From assembly GCA_963663945.1 (NCBI GenBank), contig OY760687.1, forward strand, positions 2,046,001-2,110,000: a stretch of 64,000 nucleotides of DNA. Direction: 5' to 3'. The notes beneath the pieces are model-generated. The model worked only from the letters and a program-made list of their open reading frames with translations, was not told the DNA's origin and ran no database searches. The translations under genes were made by a program, and so were the position numbers. Of the stretch, positions 26,750-35,253 are shown one piece after another (within the stretch, counting starts at the first letter, position 1; each line of letters opens with the position of its first letter). The stretch comes from Bin87 sp963663945 (lineage in GTDB: Bacteria; Chloroflexota; Dehalococcoidia; Lucifugimonadales; UBA3495).

Positions 26750-26779
26750 GGAAAGTCCTTCACCCCTGGTCTCGATTAA

Positions 26780-28018
26780 TTATCCCTGGAAGTTGACCCG
26801 GCCTCCGAGGAGCGCCCGGGCCATGACGAATTTATGAATCTCTGACGTTCCACCGCCGATGCGGGCATGACGCAGCATGTGATACCAATGGGCGATGGGC
26901 AGGTCCAGAGTTTCGCCCATGCCGCCGAAAACCTGCATCACCTTATCGATGCTGCGCCAACCCCACTCGCCGGCGGCGTATTTGACCATAGACGCCTCCA
27001 CCCGCACATCCTCGCCGGCGTCGGCGCGGGCGGCGGTTTCGCGGGCGACCGAGCGGAGAGCGACGATGTCGATGTATACGTCGGTGAGCATCCACTGGAT
27101 GGCCTGGCGGTCCGCGATGGGCCGCCCGTAGGTCACGCGCTGCTGGGACCACTCGATGGCCATCTCCAACGCACGCGTGAGGATGCCCAGGGCCATGGCG
27201 CCACGCAGCAGCCGGTCATGGTGGACCAGCCATTGCTGCCCGAGGGTGAACCCTCCGCCGACCTCGCCAAGGACCTGGGTCTGCGGCACCCTGACGTTGT
27301 CCAGATGGATGTAATGCTGTTGCGCCTTGGTCGGGACGATCCAGACCCGGATGGGCTCGAACGTGACGCCGGGGGTGGGGTTGTCGATGATGAACATCGT
27401 GATGCCGCCGCGCTGCATCTTGTCGGGGTCGGTAACCGCCTGGACCAGCAGGAAGTCGGCTGACGCGGCTCCCGAGATGAACATCTTGGTGCCGTTGAGA
27501 ACCCAGTCATCGCCGTCGCGCACGGCGCGGGTCTGCATCATGCCGCCCGGATCCGATCCGGCCTCAGGTTCGGTTTGGCCGAAGGAGTAGTACAGGTCGC
27601 CGTTGATGGCGGGATAGAGGTATTTCTCTTCCTGCTCCGGCGTGCAAGCACCGATCATGAACATCGGCACTGGGGAGGTGGGCAGATGAACGATGCTGCG
27701 GTGCACCTCCTCTTCGAGGACCAGGTGACCCAGGGCTCCCATGCCACCGCCGCCGTACTCCTCTGGAACAAACGAAGTGTAGATCCCCGTCTGCTTGGAG
27801 ACATTGTTCAGACGGCCCCACTGGTCGGCGGACAGGGTGCCGAGGACTCCGGGCACCGTCTCGAGGACGCCGCGCGGGGCGCCGTTTTCCGGTTCGCCTT
27901 CCTGGGGAGGATGCGCCAGGTATTCAGGCTCGAGCGGGAGGCACTCGTCGCGGATGATCTGGCGGACGGTGTTTTTGAGAGCGTCCAACTCTGGAGGCAA
28001 ACCGATATCCGGGGTCAT
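26780..28018 (-). CDS. Acyl-CoA dehydrogenase
   Basis: An FAD-dependent alpha,beta-dehydrogenation of acyl-CoA thioesters, 412 aa. Signature pieces: YYSFGQTEPEAGSDPGGM (FAD/substrate loop), DDWVLNGTKMFISGA, and a C-terminal helical domain with QVFGGMGETLDLPIAHWYH and RIGGGTSEIHKFVMAR. The length and the N-terminal insert suggest the long-chain/ACAD10-11-like branch. Chain specificity cannot be read. AGGAG 6 bases before the ATG supports the start. The lipoprotein gene follows after 30 bp. Confidence 0.92.
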   Translation of the reverse strand: MTPDIGLPPELDALKNTVRQIIRDECLPLEPEYLAHPPQEGEPENGAPRGVLETVPGVLGTLSADQWGRLNNVSKQTGIYTSFVPEEYGGGGMGALGHLVLEEEVHRSIVHLPTSPVPMFMIGACTPEQEEKYLYPAINGDLYYSFGQTEPEAGSDPGGMMQTRAVRDGDDWVLNGTKMFISGAASADFLLVQAVTDPDKMQRGGITMFIIDNPTPGVTFEPIRVWIVPTKAQQHYIHLDNVRVPQTQVLGEVGGGFTLGQQWLVHHDRLLRGAMALGILTRALEMAIEWSQQRVTYGRPIADRQAIQWMLTDVYIDIVALRSVARETAARADAGEDVRVEASMVKYAAGEWGWRSIDKVMQVFGGMGETLDLPIAHWYHMLRHARIGGGTSEIHKFVMARALLGGRVNFQG

Positions 28019-28126
28019 GTTTTCTCCTGGGCTTTATGATCGGGATACGAACAAGGGACTGGCATAGAATTGGCGGGCGTCCGTCATCCGGGAGCGGCAA
28101 CCATCAGCCTTTCGCCGGGCCGCTGC

Positions 28127-28333
28127 CTAATGGAACGGGCACGCGTATTTCAGCGCTTCGAGAGCCGGGTTTTCGTTCGCAGGTGGAGCCAGACGCGCCA
28201 CATACTCGCCCTCGCGCGTCGGTGTCGAAACGGAGGTCGCCGCAACGACTTCCATCACCGAGCCGACCGTACCGAACACGATGGCTCCTGCCAGTATGAT
28301 GATGATCCCGATGCCTACCGTTTTTCGTCTCAT
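28127..28333 (-). CDS. Small single-pass membrane protein, function unknown
   Basis: A 68-aa product: MRRKTVGIGIIIILAGAIVF makes a basic start and one membrane helix, followed by a polar tail ending ALKYACPFH. GGAG lies 8-9 bases before this ATG, which supports it over longer reading. I recognise no family. The gene ends 108 bp before the acyl-CoA dehydrogenase start. Confidence 0.5.
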   Translation of the reverse strand: MRRKTVGIGIIIILAGAIVFGTVGSVMEVVAATSVSTPTREGEYVARLAPPANENPALEALKYACPFH

Positions 28334-28585
28334 CAGTTTCCGCTCCAACTGTCGTAGCGCGCACAGCTTGAACGGCCTCTATGATAGCGCATCACCGGGG
28401 TTGCAGGCACCCGGCACAGTGGCGCACTCCGGTCACGATCGCCATAGATTCGCCGAAGGGCGCCCGTCGATGACCCTGTTGCCGGGCGCCGACGGAGGGA
28501 CAGGCCCGCCGACAGCGGGATGGTAGAATACCAGCCAATACCCGGGCACGCCCCTAGAGCCGGCGCCAATCAACCAGGGCAACAG

Positions 28586-29968
28586 ATGACAATCGGTTCC
28601 GAACTTCGCAACCTTCCCAGCGTCGAGCGCGTGGTGAACGGCGTTTCACTCTCCGGCGCCGTGGACGCACACGGGCGTGAGATGGTAGTGGAACTGATCC
28701 GGGAAGTGCTGGACGGAGCCCGGAAGCGAGTACTGTCGGGTGCAGCCGCGCCCGCCGGCGACGAGATCGCCCAGCAAGTCCTGTCCCTGGTAGCGAACCT
28801 GACCGAGCCATCGCCCCGCCCGGTGATCAACGCGACCGGCGTGGTCATTCACACCAATCTGGGTCGTGCGCCGTTGAGCGACGCTGCACTGGCCGCGGCG
28901 GATGCGGTGGGCCGGGGATATTCCGACTTGGAAATCGACCTCGGGACCGGACGACGCGGGTCGCGCCAGGCCCATCTGCAATCACTGTTGCAGCGTATCA
29001 CCGGAGCCGAAGCGGCCCTGGCTGTGAACAACAACGCGTCGGCCCTGTTGCTGGGCCTGTCAGCCCTGGCGGCTGGCCGGGAGGTAATCGTCTCCAGGGG
29101 CGAAGCGGTCGAGATTGGCGGCGGGTTCCGCATACCCGACGTATTGCGGCAGAGCGGATGCACGCTCGTTGACGTGGGCACCACCAACCGGACCTACGTG
29201 CGGGACTACGCCGACGCCATGAGTGAGCACACCGGAGCTTTCCTCAAAGCCCACGCCAGCAACTTCAAGGTTGAGGGATTCACCGCGTTCGTGGAAGAAC
29301 GTGACCTTGTGGCGCTGGGTGAGACCTCTGGTGTCCCGGTGCTGCATGACGTTGGGAGCGGGGCGTTGCTGCCCACCGAACGCTACGGATTGGCCCATGA
29401 ACCAACTCCACAGGAAAGCGTTGCGGCGGGAGTTGGCCTGGTGTTTTTCTCCGGCGACAAGCTGTTGGGCGGTCCCCAGGCCGGGATCGTGGTCGGCAAA
29501 CGGGACCTCGTCGCACGGTTGGAGCGGCATCCGTTAGCGCGCGCGGTCCGGATCGACAAGATGAGCCTGGCCAGTTTGACGGCAACGTTGGCGCACTATG
29601 TGACGGGAGAAGCCGAAACCAGGGTGCCCGTGTGGCGCATGATCTCGGCCACGGCCGATGATGTACGGTCCCGGGCAGAGAAATGGCGCGGAATTCTGGA
29701 CAACAACCGGGTGGAAGCGTGTGTGAAGCCGGCTCGGTCGGCGATCGGAGGCGGGAGCCTGCCCGGCGAGACATTGCCGTCGTGGGCTCTGACGATTAAT
29801 GCCCCGCCGGATCGGTCGCCGGAATTCGTTTTGTCCGCGCTCCGCGAGCAAACGACCCCGGTGATAGCCAGGATCGAAGAAGACGCGGTCCGCCTGGATC
29901 CCAGGACCGTGCTCCCGGAGCAGGACGACGCCGTAATTCAGGCTCTCACGGCAGTGATGGCTGAGTAA
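28586..29968 (+). CDS. selA: L-seryl-tRNA(Sec) selenium transferase (selenocysteine synthase)
   Basis: Converts Ser-tRNA(Sec) to Sec-tRNA(Sec) using selenophosphate and PLP. The 460-aa length is normal for SelA. Family segments: NLPSVERVV start, NATGVVIHTNLGRAPLS near residue 90, VNNNASALLLGLSALA, ISRG-like EVIVSRGEAVEIGGGFRIP, and FFSGDKLLGGPQAGIVVG with the PLP lysine at K292. This gives independent support for reading UGA as Sec in the two redoxin genes. selB, selC and selD were not found in the window. The ATG at 28586 matches the family N-terminus; an open extension to 28520 has no homology. Confidence 0.96.
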   Translation: MTIGSELRNLPSVERVVNGVSLSGAVDAHGREMVVELIREVLDGARKRVLSGAAAPAGDEIAQQVLSLVANLTEPSPRPVINATGVVIHTNLGRAPLSDAALAAADAVGRGYSDLEIDLGTGRRGSRQAHLQSLLQRITGAEAALAVNNNASALLLGLSALAAGREVIVSRGEAVEIGGGFRIPDVLRQSGCTLVDVGTTNRTYVRDYADAMSEHTGAFLKAHASNFKVEGFTAFVEERDLVALGETSGVPVLHDVGSGALLPTERYGLAHEPTPQESVAAGVGLVFFSGDKLLGGPQAGIVVGKRDLVARLERHPLARAVRIDKMSLASLTATLAHYVTGEAETRVPVWRMISATADDVRSRAEKWRGILDNNRVEACVKPARSAIGGGSLPGETLPSWALTINAPPDRSPEFVLSALREQTTPVIARIEEDAVRLDPRTVLPEQDDAVIQALTAVMAE

Positions 29969-30011
29969 AGTCCATTCAGGACTCGACGGACAAACGACGC
30001 AGGTGTTGAGC

Positions 30012-30767
30012 GTGTCGGATTTTCTTTTAGTACACGGGGCCGGACAGGGAGCCAGGAGTTGGGGCAAGGTTTGGGGCCACATGACGGCCCCGGAGCAGCA
30101 TCCACCACCGCTTCATCGGGCGCGACAGGCGGTCCGGGTGCGGGCGATCGATCTGCCGGGACACGGAGCCGACGCTGCGCGCGACTCCGGTATGATCGAC
30201 CTGGCCGAAGCAGTGAAGTCAGTTGTTCGGGTCGCTGACCAGGAAAACTTCTCGGACTATACGCTGGTTGGCCATGAGCTGGGCGGGACGGTAGCGCTCC
30301 AAGCGATCAACGAGCTGCCCCGGGCCCCACGACGGCTGGTGCTGGTTTGCGGCATCGTGCCGGCATCGGGCCAACCCGCGGTCTCCACCTATCCGACGCC
30401 CGTCCGCCTACTGGTTCGAATGTGCAAGACGCTCGGGGCGATTGCCGGCAGAGACATTCCGGCGCCGTTGGAGGCGATCAATCGTTACCGGTGTGGGGGC
30501 TTGGATCCGATGGACCGAGTACAAACCATCGGGCATTTCGGGCCATTGCCTCTCAAAATGCTGACAGAGCCGGTTGCCCTCAGCCTGGACTCGCTGCCTT
30601 GCCCGGTGACTTACGTGGTGCTCACCAACGACCGGTTGATCAGCGCGAGCCGGCAGCAGGCGATGGCGTCCCGTATCCCCGGAGCTACGGTGGTGGAATT
30701 GGACTCCGGACACCAGGTGACTGTGCAACGGCCGCGAGAACTGGCCGAAGCCATTTTGGCAGCGTGA
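30012..30767 (+). CDS. Alpha/beta hydrolase-fold protein with Glu in place of the nucleophilic Ser
   Basis: A 251-aa protein resembling the plant methylesterase/hydroxynitrile lyase-like branch (FLLVHGAGQGARSW oxyanion segment, VRAIDLPGHG, and C-terminal DSGHQVTVQRP with the His). The nucleophile elbow reads LVGHELGGTVAL: position 89 is Glu where GHSLGG is expected. Serine esterase activity is therefore unlikely; a non-hydrolytic role, or chemistry using Glu, is possible. I start at GTG 30012; an alternative GTG lies at 30003. EndoQ follows after 1 bp, so they are probably co-translated. Confidence 0.75.
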   Translation: MSDFLLVHGAGQGARSWGKVWGHMTAPEQHPPPLHRARQAVRVRAIDLPGHGADAARDSGMIDLAEAVKSVVRVADQENFSDYTLVGHELGGTVALQAINELPRAPRRLVLVCGIVPASGQPAVSTYPTPVRLLVRMCKTLGAIAGRDIPAPLEAINRYRCGGLDPMDRVQTIGHFGPLPLKMLTEPVALSLDSLPCPVTYVVLTNDRLISASRQQAMASRIPGATVVELDSGHQVTVQRPRELAEAILAA

Positions 30768-30768
30768 G

Positions 30769-32004
30769 GTGGCCGCCGCCGTGGCGGGTTCGTTTGTCGC
30801 CGATCTGCACATTCATTCCCCTTACGCATTTGCCTGTAGCAAGAACCTGACTCTGGACAACCTGGCGGCTGGGGCCCGGCGCAAGGGGATCGACCTCCTG
30901 GCGACGGCTGATTTCACGCACCCGGTCTGGGCGGACAACCTGGATGCCCAGTTGACCGAATCCGGCGACGGTCTCTACGAGTACAGAGGCATCAGGTTCG
31001 TGCCCGGCACTGAGATCAGCTGCGTGTACCGACAGGGCGGACGCACGCGCCGCATTCACGTTCTGGTGCTCATGCCGACACTGGCGGCCGCGGCCGCGTT
31101 TACCGAGCGGTTGGATGACTACGGAAAACTCGGCAGCGACGGCCGGCCCGCCGTAAGCCTGTCCGCCCGGCAATTGCTGGAAACGGCGCTGGATTGTTCC
31201 CCGGAATCGCTGGTTATTCCAGCCCATGCCTGGACGCCGTGGTACGGGGTGTACGGTTCCAAAGCCGGGTTCGACAGTCTCGACGGATGCTTCGGCGATT
31301 TGGCTCCGATGGTCCGCGCCGTGGAGAGTGGGCTGTCGTCGGATCCGGCAATGAATCGCGCGGTGCCGGAGTTGACCCACCGGGCGATAGTCTCTTTTTC
31401 CGATGCCCATTCACCGGGCAACCTGGGGAGGGAAGTGACTGCGTTTTCGGGACCGCTGACGTGGGATGGGTTGGCCACTGCGGTCGATCGAGGGAACGTC
31501 GCATATACCGTGGAGTTTTACCCGGAGGAAGGCAAGTACCATTACAGCGGGCACCGCAAGTGTGGGATTGCATACGGGACGGCCGACCTGGAGCAATACG
31601 GTTCGGACTGTCCGGTGTGTGGCCGGCAGTTAACCCTGGGTGTGTTGCACCGGGTCAACGAGGTGTCCGGCCGCGGGGTTATCGAAGCCAACGAGCCGGA
31701 TGACGACGGGTTCGTTCGGGTAGATGACGGTGGACCGCCGTATGCTCGGTTGATCCCGCTCCGCGAAATTATCTCAGCGGCAAAAGGCGTTGGGGTCAAC
31801 ACGCGAACCGTCATGCGGGAATACACGTCCATCACGGACGCCATCGGGAGCGAACTCGATGCGCTGTTGTGGGCTTCTTCCGGAGACCTGGATGCAGTTA
31901 CCGACGAGACGGTGGTACGGGCAATCATGCAGGCGCGAGCCGGTCAAGTGCAGGTAACCCCCGGGTTCGACGGCCAGTATGGATCAGTCTCTTTGACCAG
32001 CTGA
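30769..32004 (+). CDS. Endonuclease Q-like PHP-domain protein
   Basis: A 411-aa protein with PHP metal ligands (FVADLHIHSPYAFACSKNLT, residues ~9-28; GTEISCVYRQGG; VIPAHAWTPWYGVYG; SFSDAHSPGNLGREV) and a CxxC...CxxC zinc module near residue 265 (HRKCGIAYG...CPVCGRQLTLGVLHR). This is the layout of EndoQ, which cleaves DNA 5' of deaminated bases (uracil, hypoxanthine, xanthine); it was described in archaea and some bacteria. It starts at GTG 30769. It fits a DNA repair role alongside nth in the same window. Confidence 0.82.
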   Translation: MAAAVAGSFVADLHIHSPYAFACSKNLTLDNLAAGARRKGIDLLATADFTHPVWADNLDAQLTESGDGLYEYRGIRFVPGTEISCVYRQGGRTRRIHVLVLMPTLAAAAAFTERLDDYGKLGSDGRPAVSLSARQLLETALDCSPESLVIPAHAWTPWYGVYGSKAGFDSLDGCFGDLAPMVRAVESGLSSDPAMNRAVPELTHRAIVSFSDAHSPGNLGREVTAFSGPLTWDGLATAVDRGNVAYTVEFYPEEGKYHYSGHRKCGIAYGTADLEQYGSDCPVCGRQLTLGVLHRVNEVSGRGVIEANEPDDDGFVRVDDGGPPYARLIPLREIISAAKGVGVNTRTVMREYTSITDAIGSELDALLWASSGDLDAVTDETVVRAIMQARAGQVQVTPGFDGQYGSVSLTS

Positions 32005-32108
32005 CATCTTTGCTCCGGGCGTGGGGGGTGAGGTCGGTAGCGCCTGGGCCCGCAAGGCCGGCCTGACTGTTTGTTAGAATGGCGCAATCTATCCGGGAAG
32101 CGGCGGTC

Positions 32109-32765
32109 ATGGATATTGCTTTGCGCCGGATGCGGGCCGAAGATATCCCGCAGGTGATCGAGATTGAGCAGGAAGCGTTCACGCCCGGCTGGGTGGGTAC
32201 GCCATTTCGCCGCGAACTGAACAGCCGCTACACGCGATTTCTGGTGGCGTATCACACTGCGGACTCTGCAGGCGACGAGCCCGGCGCGAACGAACATCGC
32301 AACAGCACCGGGGCGGCCGATGAATCGCTCTGGGGGCGAATGCTCACCGGAGTCCGATCTGCCTTCGGCATGGGTCAACACAGTGACGCGGACGACCTGG
32401 CTGGATACGTAGGCATCTGGCTGCAGGGCGATCAGGCGCACATCACGGAAGTAGCCGTGCGGGAAGAACTTCGCGGGCGCGGGACTGGAGAACTCCTGAT
32501 CATCGGCACCCTGCGGGTTGCCTACGAGCAAGCGCTGGCTGAGGTGACGCTTGAAGCGCGGGTGTCGAACTTCGTGGCCCAACGCCTGTACGACAAATAC
32601 GGTTTCAACGAAGCGGGAATACGCAAAAACTACTACGCCGATAACCGGGAAGACGCGGTGATCATGACCACCGATCCCATTCACACCGCCGCTTACCGGG
32701 CAAAGTTCGCAACCCTGCAGGAGAATTTTCTGGCTCGATACGGCGAGATCCGCATTGTGATCTAG
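32109..32765 (+). CDS. rimI: GNAT acetyltransferase, RimI-like (ribosomal protein S18 alanine N-acetyltransferase)
   Basis: A 218-aa GNAT protein. IALRRMRAEDIPQVIEIEQEAF and FRREL...FLVAY match the RimI N-half. HITEVAVREELRGRGTGELL is the acetyl-CoA P-loop, and LEARVSNFVAQRLYDKYGF is the typical end. Between strands, a ~45-residue hydrophilic insert (about residues 47-92) is not normal for RimI. I start at ATG 32109: the alternative ATG at 32079 overlaps a -10-like TAGAAT (32075-32080) and has no ribosome site. Confidence 0.82.
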   Translation: MDIALRRMRAEDIPQVIEIEQEAFTPGWVGTPFRRELNSRYTRFLVAYHTADSAGDEPGANEHRNSTGAADESLWGRMLTGVRSAFGMGQHSDADDLAGYVGIWLQGDQAHITEVAVREELRGRGTGELLIIGTLRVAYEQALAEVTLEARVSNFVAQRLYDKYGFNEAGIRKNYYADNREDAVIMTTDPIHTAAYRAKFATLQENFLARYGEIRIVI

Positions 32766-33076
32766 CCGAATCCGCCGGCAGTCCCGGAATTTGCCGGCGG
32801 CAAGGCTGCCAACGGACGCGTCGAATGGTCCGGATCGGCCCCGGCAAGGCTGTCCACCGCCGGCCAGCCCGTGACATAACAGCCGGCTGAAACGCCGGCT
32901 TCGATCGGCTGATTTGCGCCCCATTGTTCGGTGGGATGCCGAACCGACGAAGTCGGTCAAGCCTAGTTCGGCGCAGGGGACAAACCGGTCGTTGCCCGGC
33001 CGGGATACCGATGTTAGAATTTCTGCCGTTGTGCAAATATGAGCATTTAGTCGACATAACAGACAAGGATTGACCG
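32766..33076. other. Intergenic region with two hairpins and the PAC2 promoter
   Basis: Right after rimI, CCGCCGGCA (32772-32780) and TGCCGGCGG (32792-32800) form a 9-bp stem without a T-tract, a possible weak terminator. A second hairpin, AGCCGGC / GCCGGCT, is at 32881-32900. No open frame of interest. Confidence 0.4.
32992..33020 (+). promoter_or_regulatory. Candidate promoter of the PAC2 gene
   Basis: TTGCCC (32992-32997), 17-bp spacer, TAGAAT (33015-33020), about 57 bp before the ATG. The same -35 word and spacer occur before the protoglobin gene. Confidence 0.5.
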
Positions 33077-33967
33077 ATGGCATCGTTCGACGACCACGTG
33101 CTGGTGAGCCAGTTGCCGGAGCGCCCCGTAGAGCGCATGATCGCCGCTTTTCGCGGGTGGCCCGACGCCGGAGACGCGGCCACAGCGACCCTGAATTACA
33201 TGCTCACCGCATTGGGAGCACAAAAATTCGCAGAGATCGATCCGGAAGAATTCTTCAATTTCGCCCAGGAACGGCCGCGTTCCACTCGGAGCAAAGACGG
33301 GATACGGCACCTGCAGTGGCCGGCCAATGAGTTTTACGTGTGGGCAGGCGCGGACGGTACCCCTCCGGTGGTCTTCTACCTGGGGACGGAGCCACATCTC
33401 AAGTGGCGGACGTTCGCTTCGCTGGTCGGAGATTTGGCGCGCCAGTGCGGCGTCAAATCGGTGGTCCACATCGGAGCCTTGCTAGACGCGGTCCCCCACA
33501 CTCGGGTTACCAAGTTCAGCGGAACCTCGACCAACACACGCATCCAGGCGGCGTTCGATCGCGGTAACGTCCGCACTTCCAACTATCAGGGACCATCCGG
33601 TATCACATTGCCGGTGTCGGAATCGTTGGCCGCTCGCGGAATCAGCTACACCTCCTTGTGGGGGCACGTCTCGCACTATCTGCACGCGACGCCGAATTTT
33701 CGTGTCGGCCTTGGTCTGGCGCAGAACCTGTCGGACATGCTGGGATTACCGGTTGATCTGGCCCGGCTGACGGTGATGGCAGAGGCATTCGACCGGGAGG
33801 TCGAAAAAGTGATCGCCGACGACGAACAACTCGGCAAATACATCCTCACCCTGGAAGAAAAGTACGACCAGGCCGTCGAAACTGCCGAAATGCCCGACCC
33901 TGCAGACCTGGTTCGTGACCTGGAGCGGTTCTTGAGAGCAGAAAGAATGGGTGGCGGCGAAAGCTGA
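33077..33967 (+). CDS. PAC2-family protein (proteasome assembly chaperone-like)
   Basis: A 296-aa protein with PAC2-family stretches: ERMIAAFRGWPDAGDAATAT at the start, YFLGTEPH-like VFYLGTEPHLKWRTF, GVKSVVHIGALLDAVPHTR near residue 122, and YTSLWGHVSHYLHATPN. Eukaryotic and archaeal relatives help build proteasomes. In bacteria the role is unknown, and no proteasome gene is present here. The C-terminus is a helical, acidic tail. AAGGATTG precedes the ATG. Confidence 0.84.
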   Translation: MASFDDHVLVSQLPERPVERMIAAFRGWPDAGDAATATLNYMLTALGAQKFAEIDPEEFFNFAQERPRSTRSKDGIRHLQWPANEFYVWAGADGTPPVVFYLGTEPHLKWRTFASLVGDLARQCGVKSVVHIGALLDAVPHTRVTKFSGTSTNTRIQAAFDRGNVRTSNYQGPSGITLPVSESLAARGISYTSLWGHVSHYLHATPNFRVGLGLAQNLSDMLGLPVDLARLTVMAEAFDREVEKVIADDEQLGKYILTLEEKYDQAVETAEMPDPADLVRDLERFLRAERMGGGES

Positions 33968-34068
33968 CCGACCGATCAAGGCCTATGCCAGGCGGCGAGG
34001 TCGCGCTCCGGGCAGGATGACGAGCGGTTCACCCCGAACTGAACGCTCTGGCTTGAGCCGCCGCCGGG

Positions 34069-34097
34069 TTGCCCGGACTCGGGACGGGGCGTATAGT
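34069..34097 (+). promoter_or_regulatory. Candidate promoter of the protoglobin-DHQase pair
   Basis: TTGCCC (34069-34074), 17-bp spacer, TATAGT (34092-34097), 38 bp before the protoglobin ATG. Confidence 0.5.
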
Positions 34098-34135
34098 CTG
34101 GCTGTCGCCGAACACGGCGCCGCGAGGACTTAACG

Positions 34136-34810
34136 ATGATATTCGACTGGCCAACCCGGATGCAGCAGATGGCCGATTTCATGGGCTTCTCCGATGAAGA
34201 CCTCGCGTTGGTTCGGGCGAGCGGGCCGATTTTGCTGGACCGGGCCGAGGAATTGACCACAGCAGTTTACGACCATTTCCTGCAGTTCCCCCAGACGGCG
34301 CGGTTCTTCCTGACCCCGGAGGGTGAAATCGACCAGACTCGGCTGGACCGGCGGAAGCACAGTTTGGCGCGGTGGCTGAGGCACAGCATTGATTTCCGGC
34401 TGGACGAGCAGTTTCCGGTGTTCCTCCTGGCGATGGGGGTCGTCCACAGCAATCCGTCGCTGGAGCGCGGTTACCTTGGCTCGGTGCCGGCCCGGTTCAT
34501 GATCGGCACGATGTCATTTGCGCAGACGGCCATCGCGAGTGTGTTGCTGGAGGAGATGTCGGATCCGGCACAGGCACTCCAGACGTCCAGCGCCTGGAAC
34601 AAACTGCTCATGCTGCAGTTGGACGTGCTCCTGGCGGGCTATGTCACCGAAACCCCCATTCCCGCTACCGCGCCGCCGGCGCCCGACGATGACCAGTCGG
34701 ACGACGAACCGGAAGGCATGCGGCGGGTGCTCACTAACATCCTGGATGGCAATCGGACCAACGGGAACGCCAACGGCGCTTCCGAGCAACCTCAAGGAGA
34801 TGGACAATGA
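34136..34810 (+). CDS. Protoglobin-domain heme protein
   Basis: A 224-aa single-domain globin. FMGFSDEDLALVRASGPILL and VYDHFLQFPQTARFF match the protoglobin/globin-coupled sensor N-helices. HSLARWLRHSID and LLAMGVVHSNPSLERGYLG cover the helices that hold the heme, the His in GVVHSN being the likely proximal ligand. A disordered acidic tail (from ~residue 175) replaces any signalling output domain, so it probably binds or senses O2, NO or CO by itself. GAGGACT precedes the ATG. Its stop overlaps the next ATG (ATGA), so it is made together with the DHQase-like protein. Confidence 0.82.
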   Translation: MIFDWPTRMQQMADFMGFSDEDLALVRASGPILLDRAEELTTAVYDHFLQFPQTARFFLTPEGEIDQTRLDRRKHSLARWLRHSIDFRLDEQFPVFLLAMGVVHSNPSLERGYLGSVPARFMIGTMSFAQTAIASVLLEEMSDPAQALQTSSAWNKLLMLQLDVLLAGYVTETPIPATAPPAPDDDQSDDEPEGMRRVLTNILDGNRTNGNANGASEQPQGDGQ

Positions 34811-35235
34811 CCAAGGTGCTGGTGATCCAGGGCGCTGGGATGAACATGCGCGGCAAGGTGCAGTTGGAAATCTTCGGCCCAAACACTCTGGACCAGATGA
34901 ATGAGCAGATCCGTGGCTACGGCGAAAGCCTGGGGATCGACGTCAAAATCGTGCACTCCAACGTCGAGGGCGAGGTTGTGAACGCCCTGTACGACGCGTG
35001 GGAGGAGGGCTACGACGCCTGCCTGATCAACCCGGCCGGCTACACCACGGTCAACGGCCCGCTACGCGGCGCGATCCAGCAGGTGCCCATGCCGGTGATT
35101 GAAGTACACGCCAGCAACCCGACGGCTCGCGGCACGGTTTCGGCCGTCCTGCCGGTCAGCAAGGGATGCGTCTATGGTTTCGGCGTGTACGGCTATTACC
35201 TGGCCATGGAGGCGGTCAAGCACACCGCCGAATAG
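34807..35235 (+). CDS. Type II 3-dehydroquinate dehydratase-like protein with altered active site
   Basis: A 142-aa protein of AroQ length and order: VLVIQGAGMNMRG (usually NGPNLNLLG), SNVEGEVVN, LINPAGYTT, VIEVHASNPTAR and GFGVYGYYLA. Asn75, Glu99, His101 and Arg108 fall at the canonical positions. The catalytic Tyr (Y24 in Mycobacterium) is Phe23, and the second loop Arg (R112) is Ser. The lid loop is shortened in charge. These losses argue against normal shikimate-pathway activity; it may use another substrate or be a binding protein. It is translationally coupled to a protoglobin, an unusual partner for aroQ. Confidence 0.72.
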   Translation: MTKVLVIQGAGMNMRGKVQLEIFGPNTLDQMNEQIRGYGESLGIDVKIVHSNVEGEVVNALYDAWEEGYDACLINPAGYTTVNGPLRGAIQQVPMPVIEVHASNPTARGTVSAVLPVSKGCVYGFGVYGYYLAMEAVKHTAE

Positions 35236-35253
35236 CCCCCATGTCTTGCCCCG

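Noticed and set aside
28365..28585. tRNA-Sec (selC) upstream of selA
   Set aside because: No 90-100-nt cloverleaf with a TCA anticodon could be found there.
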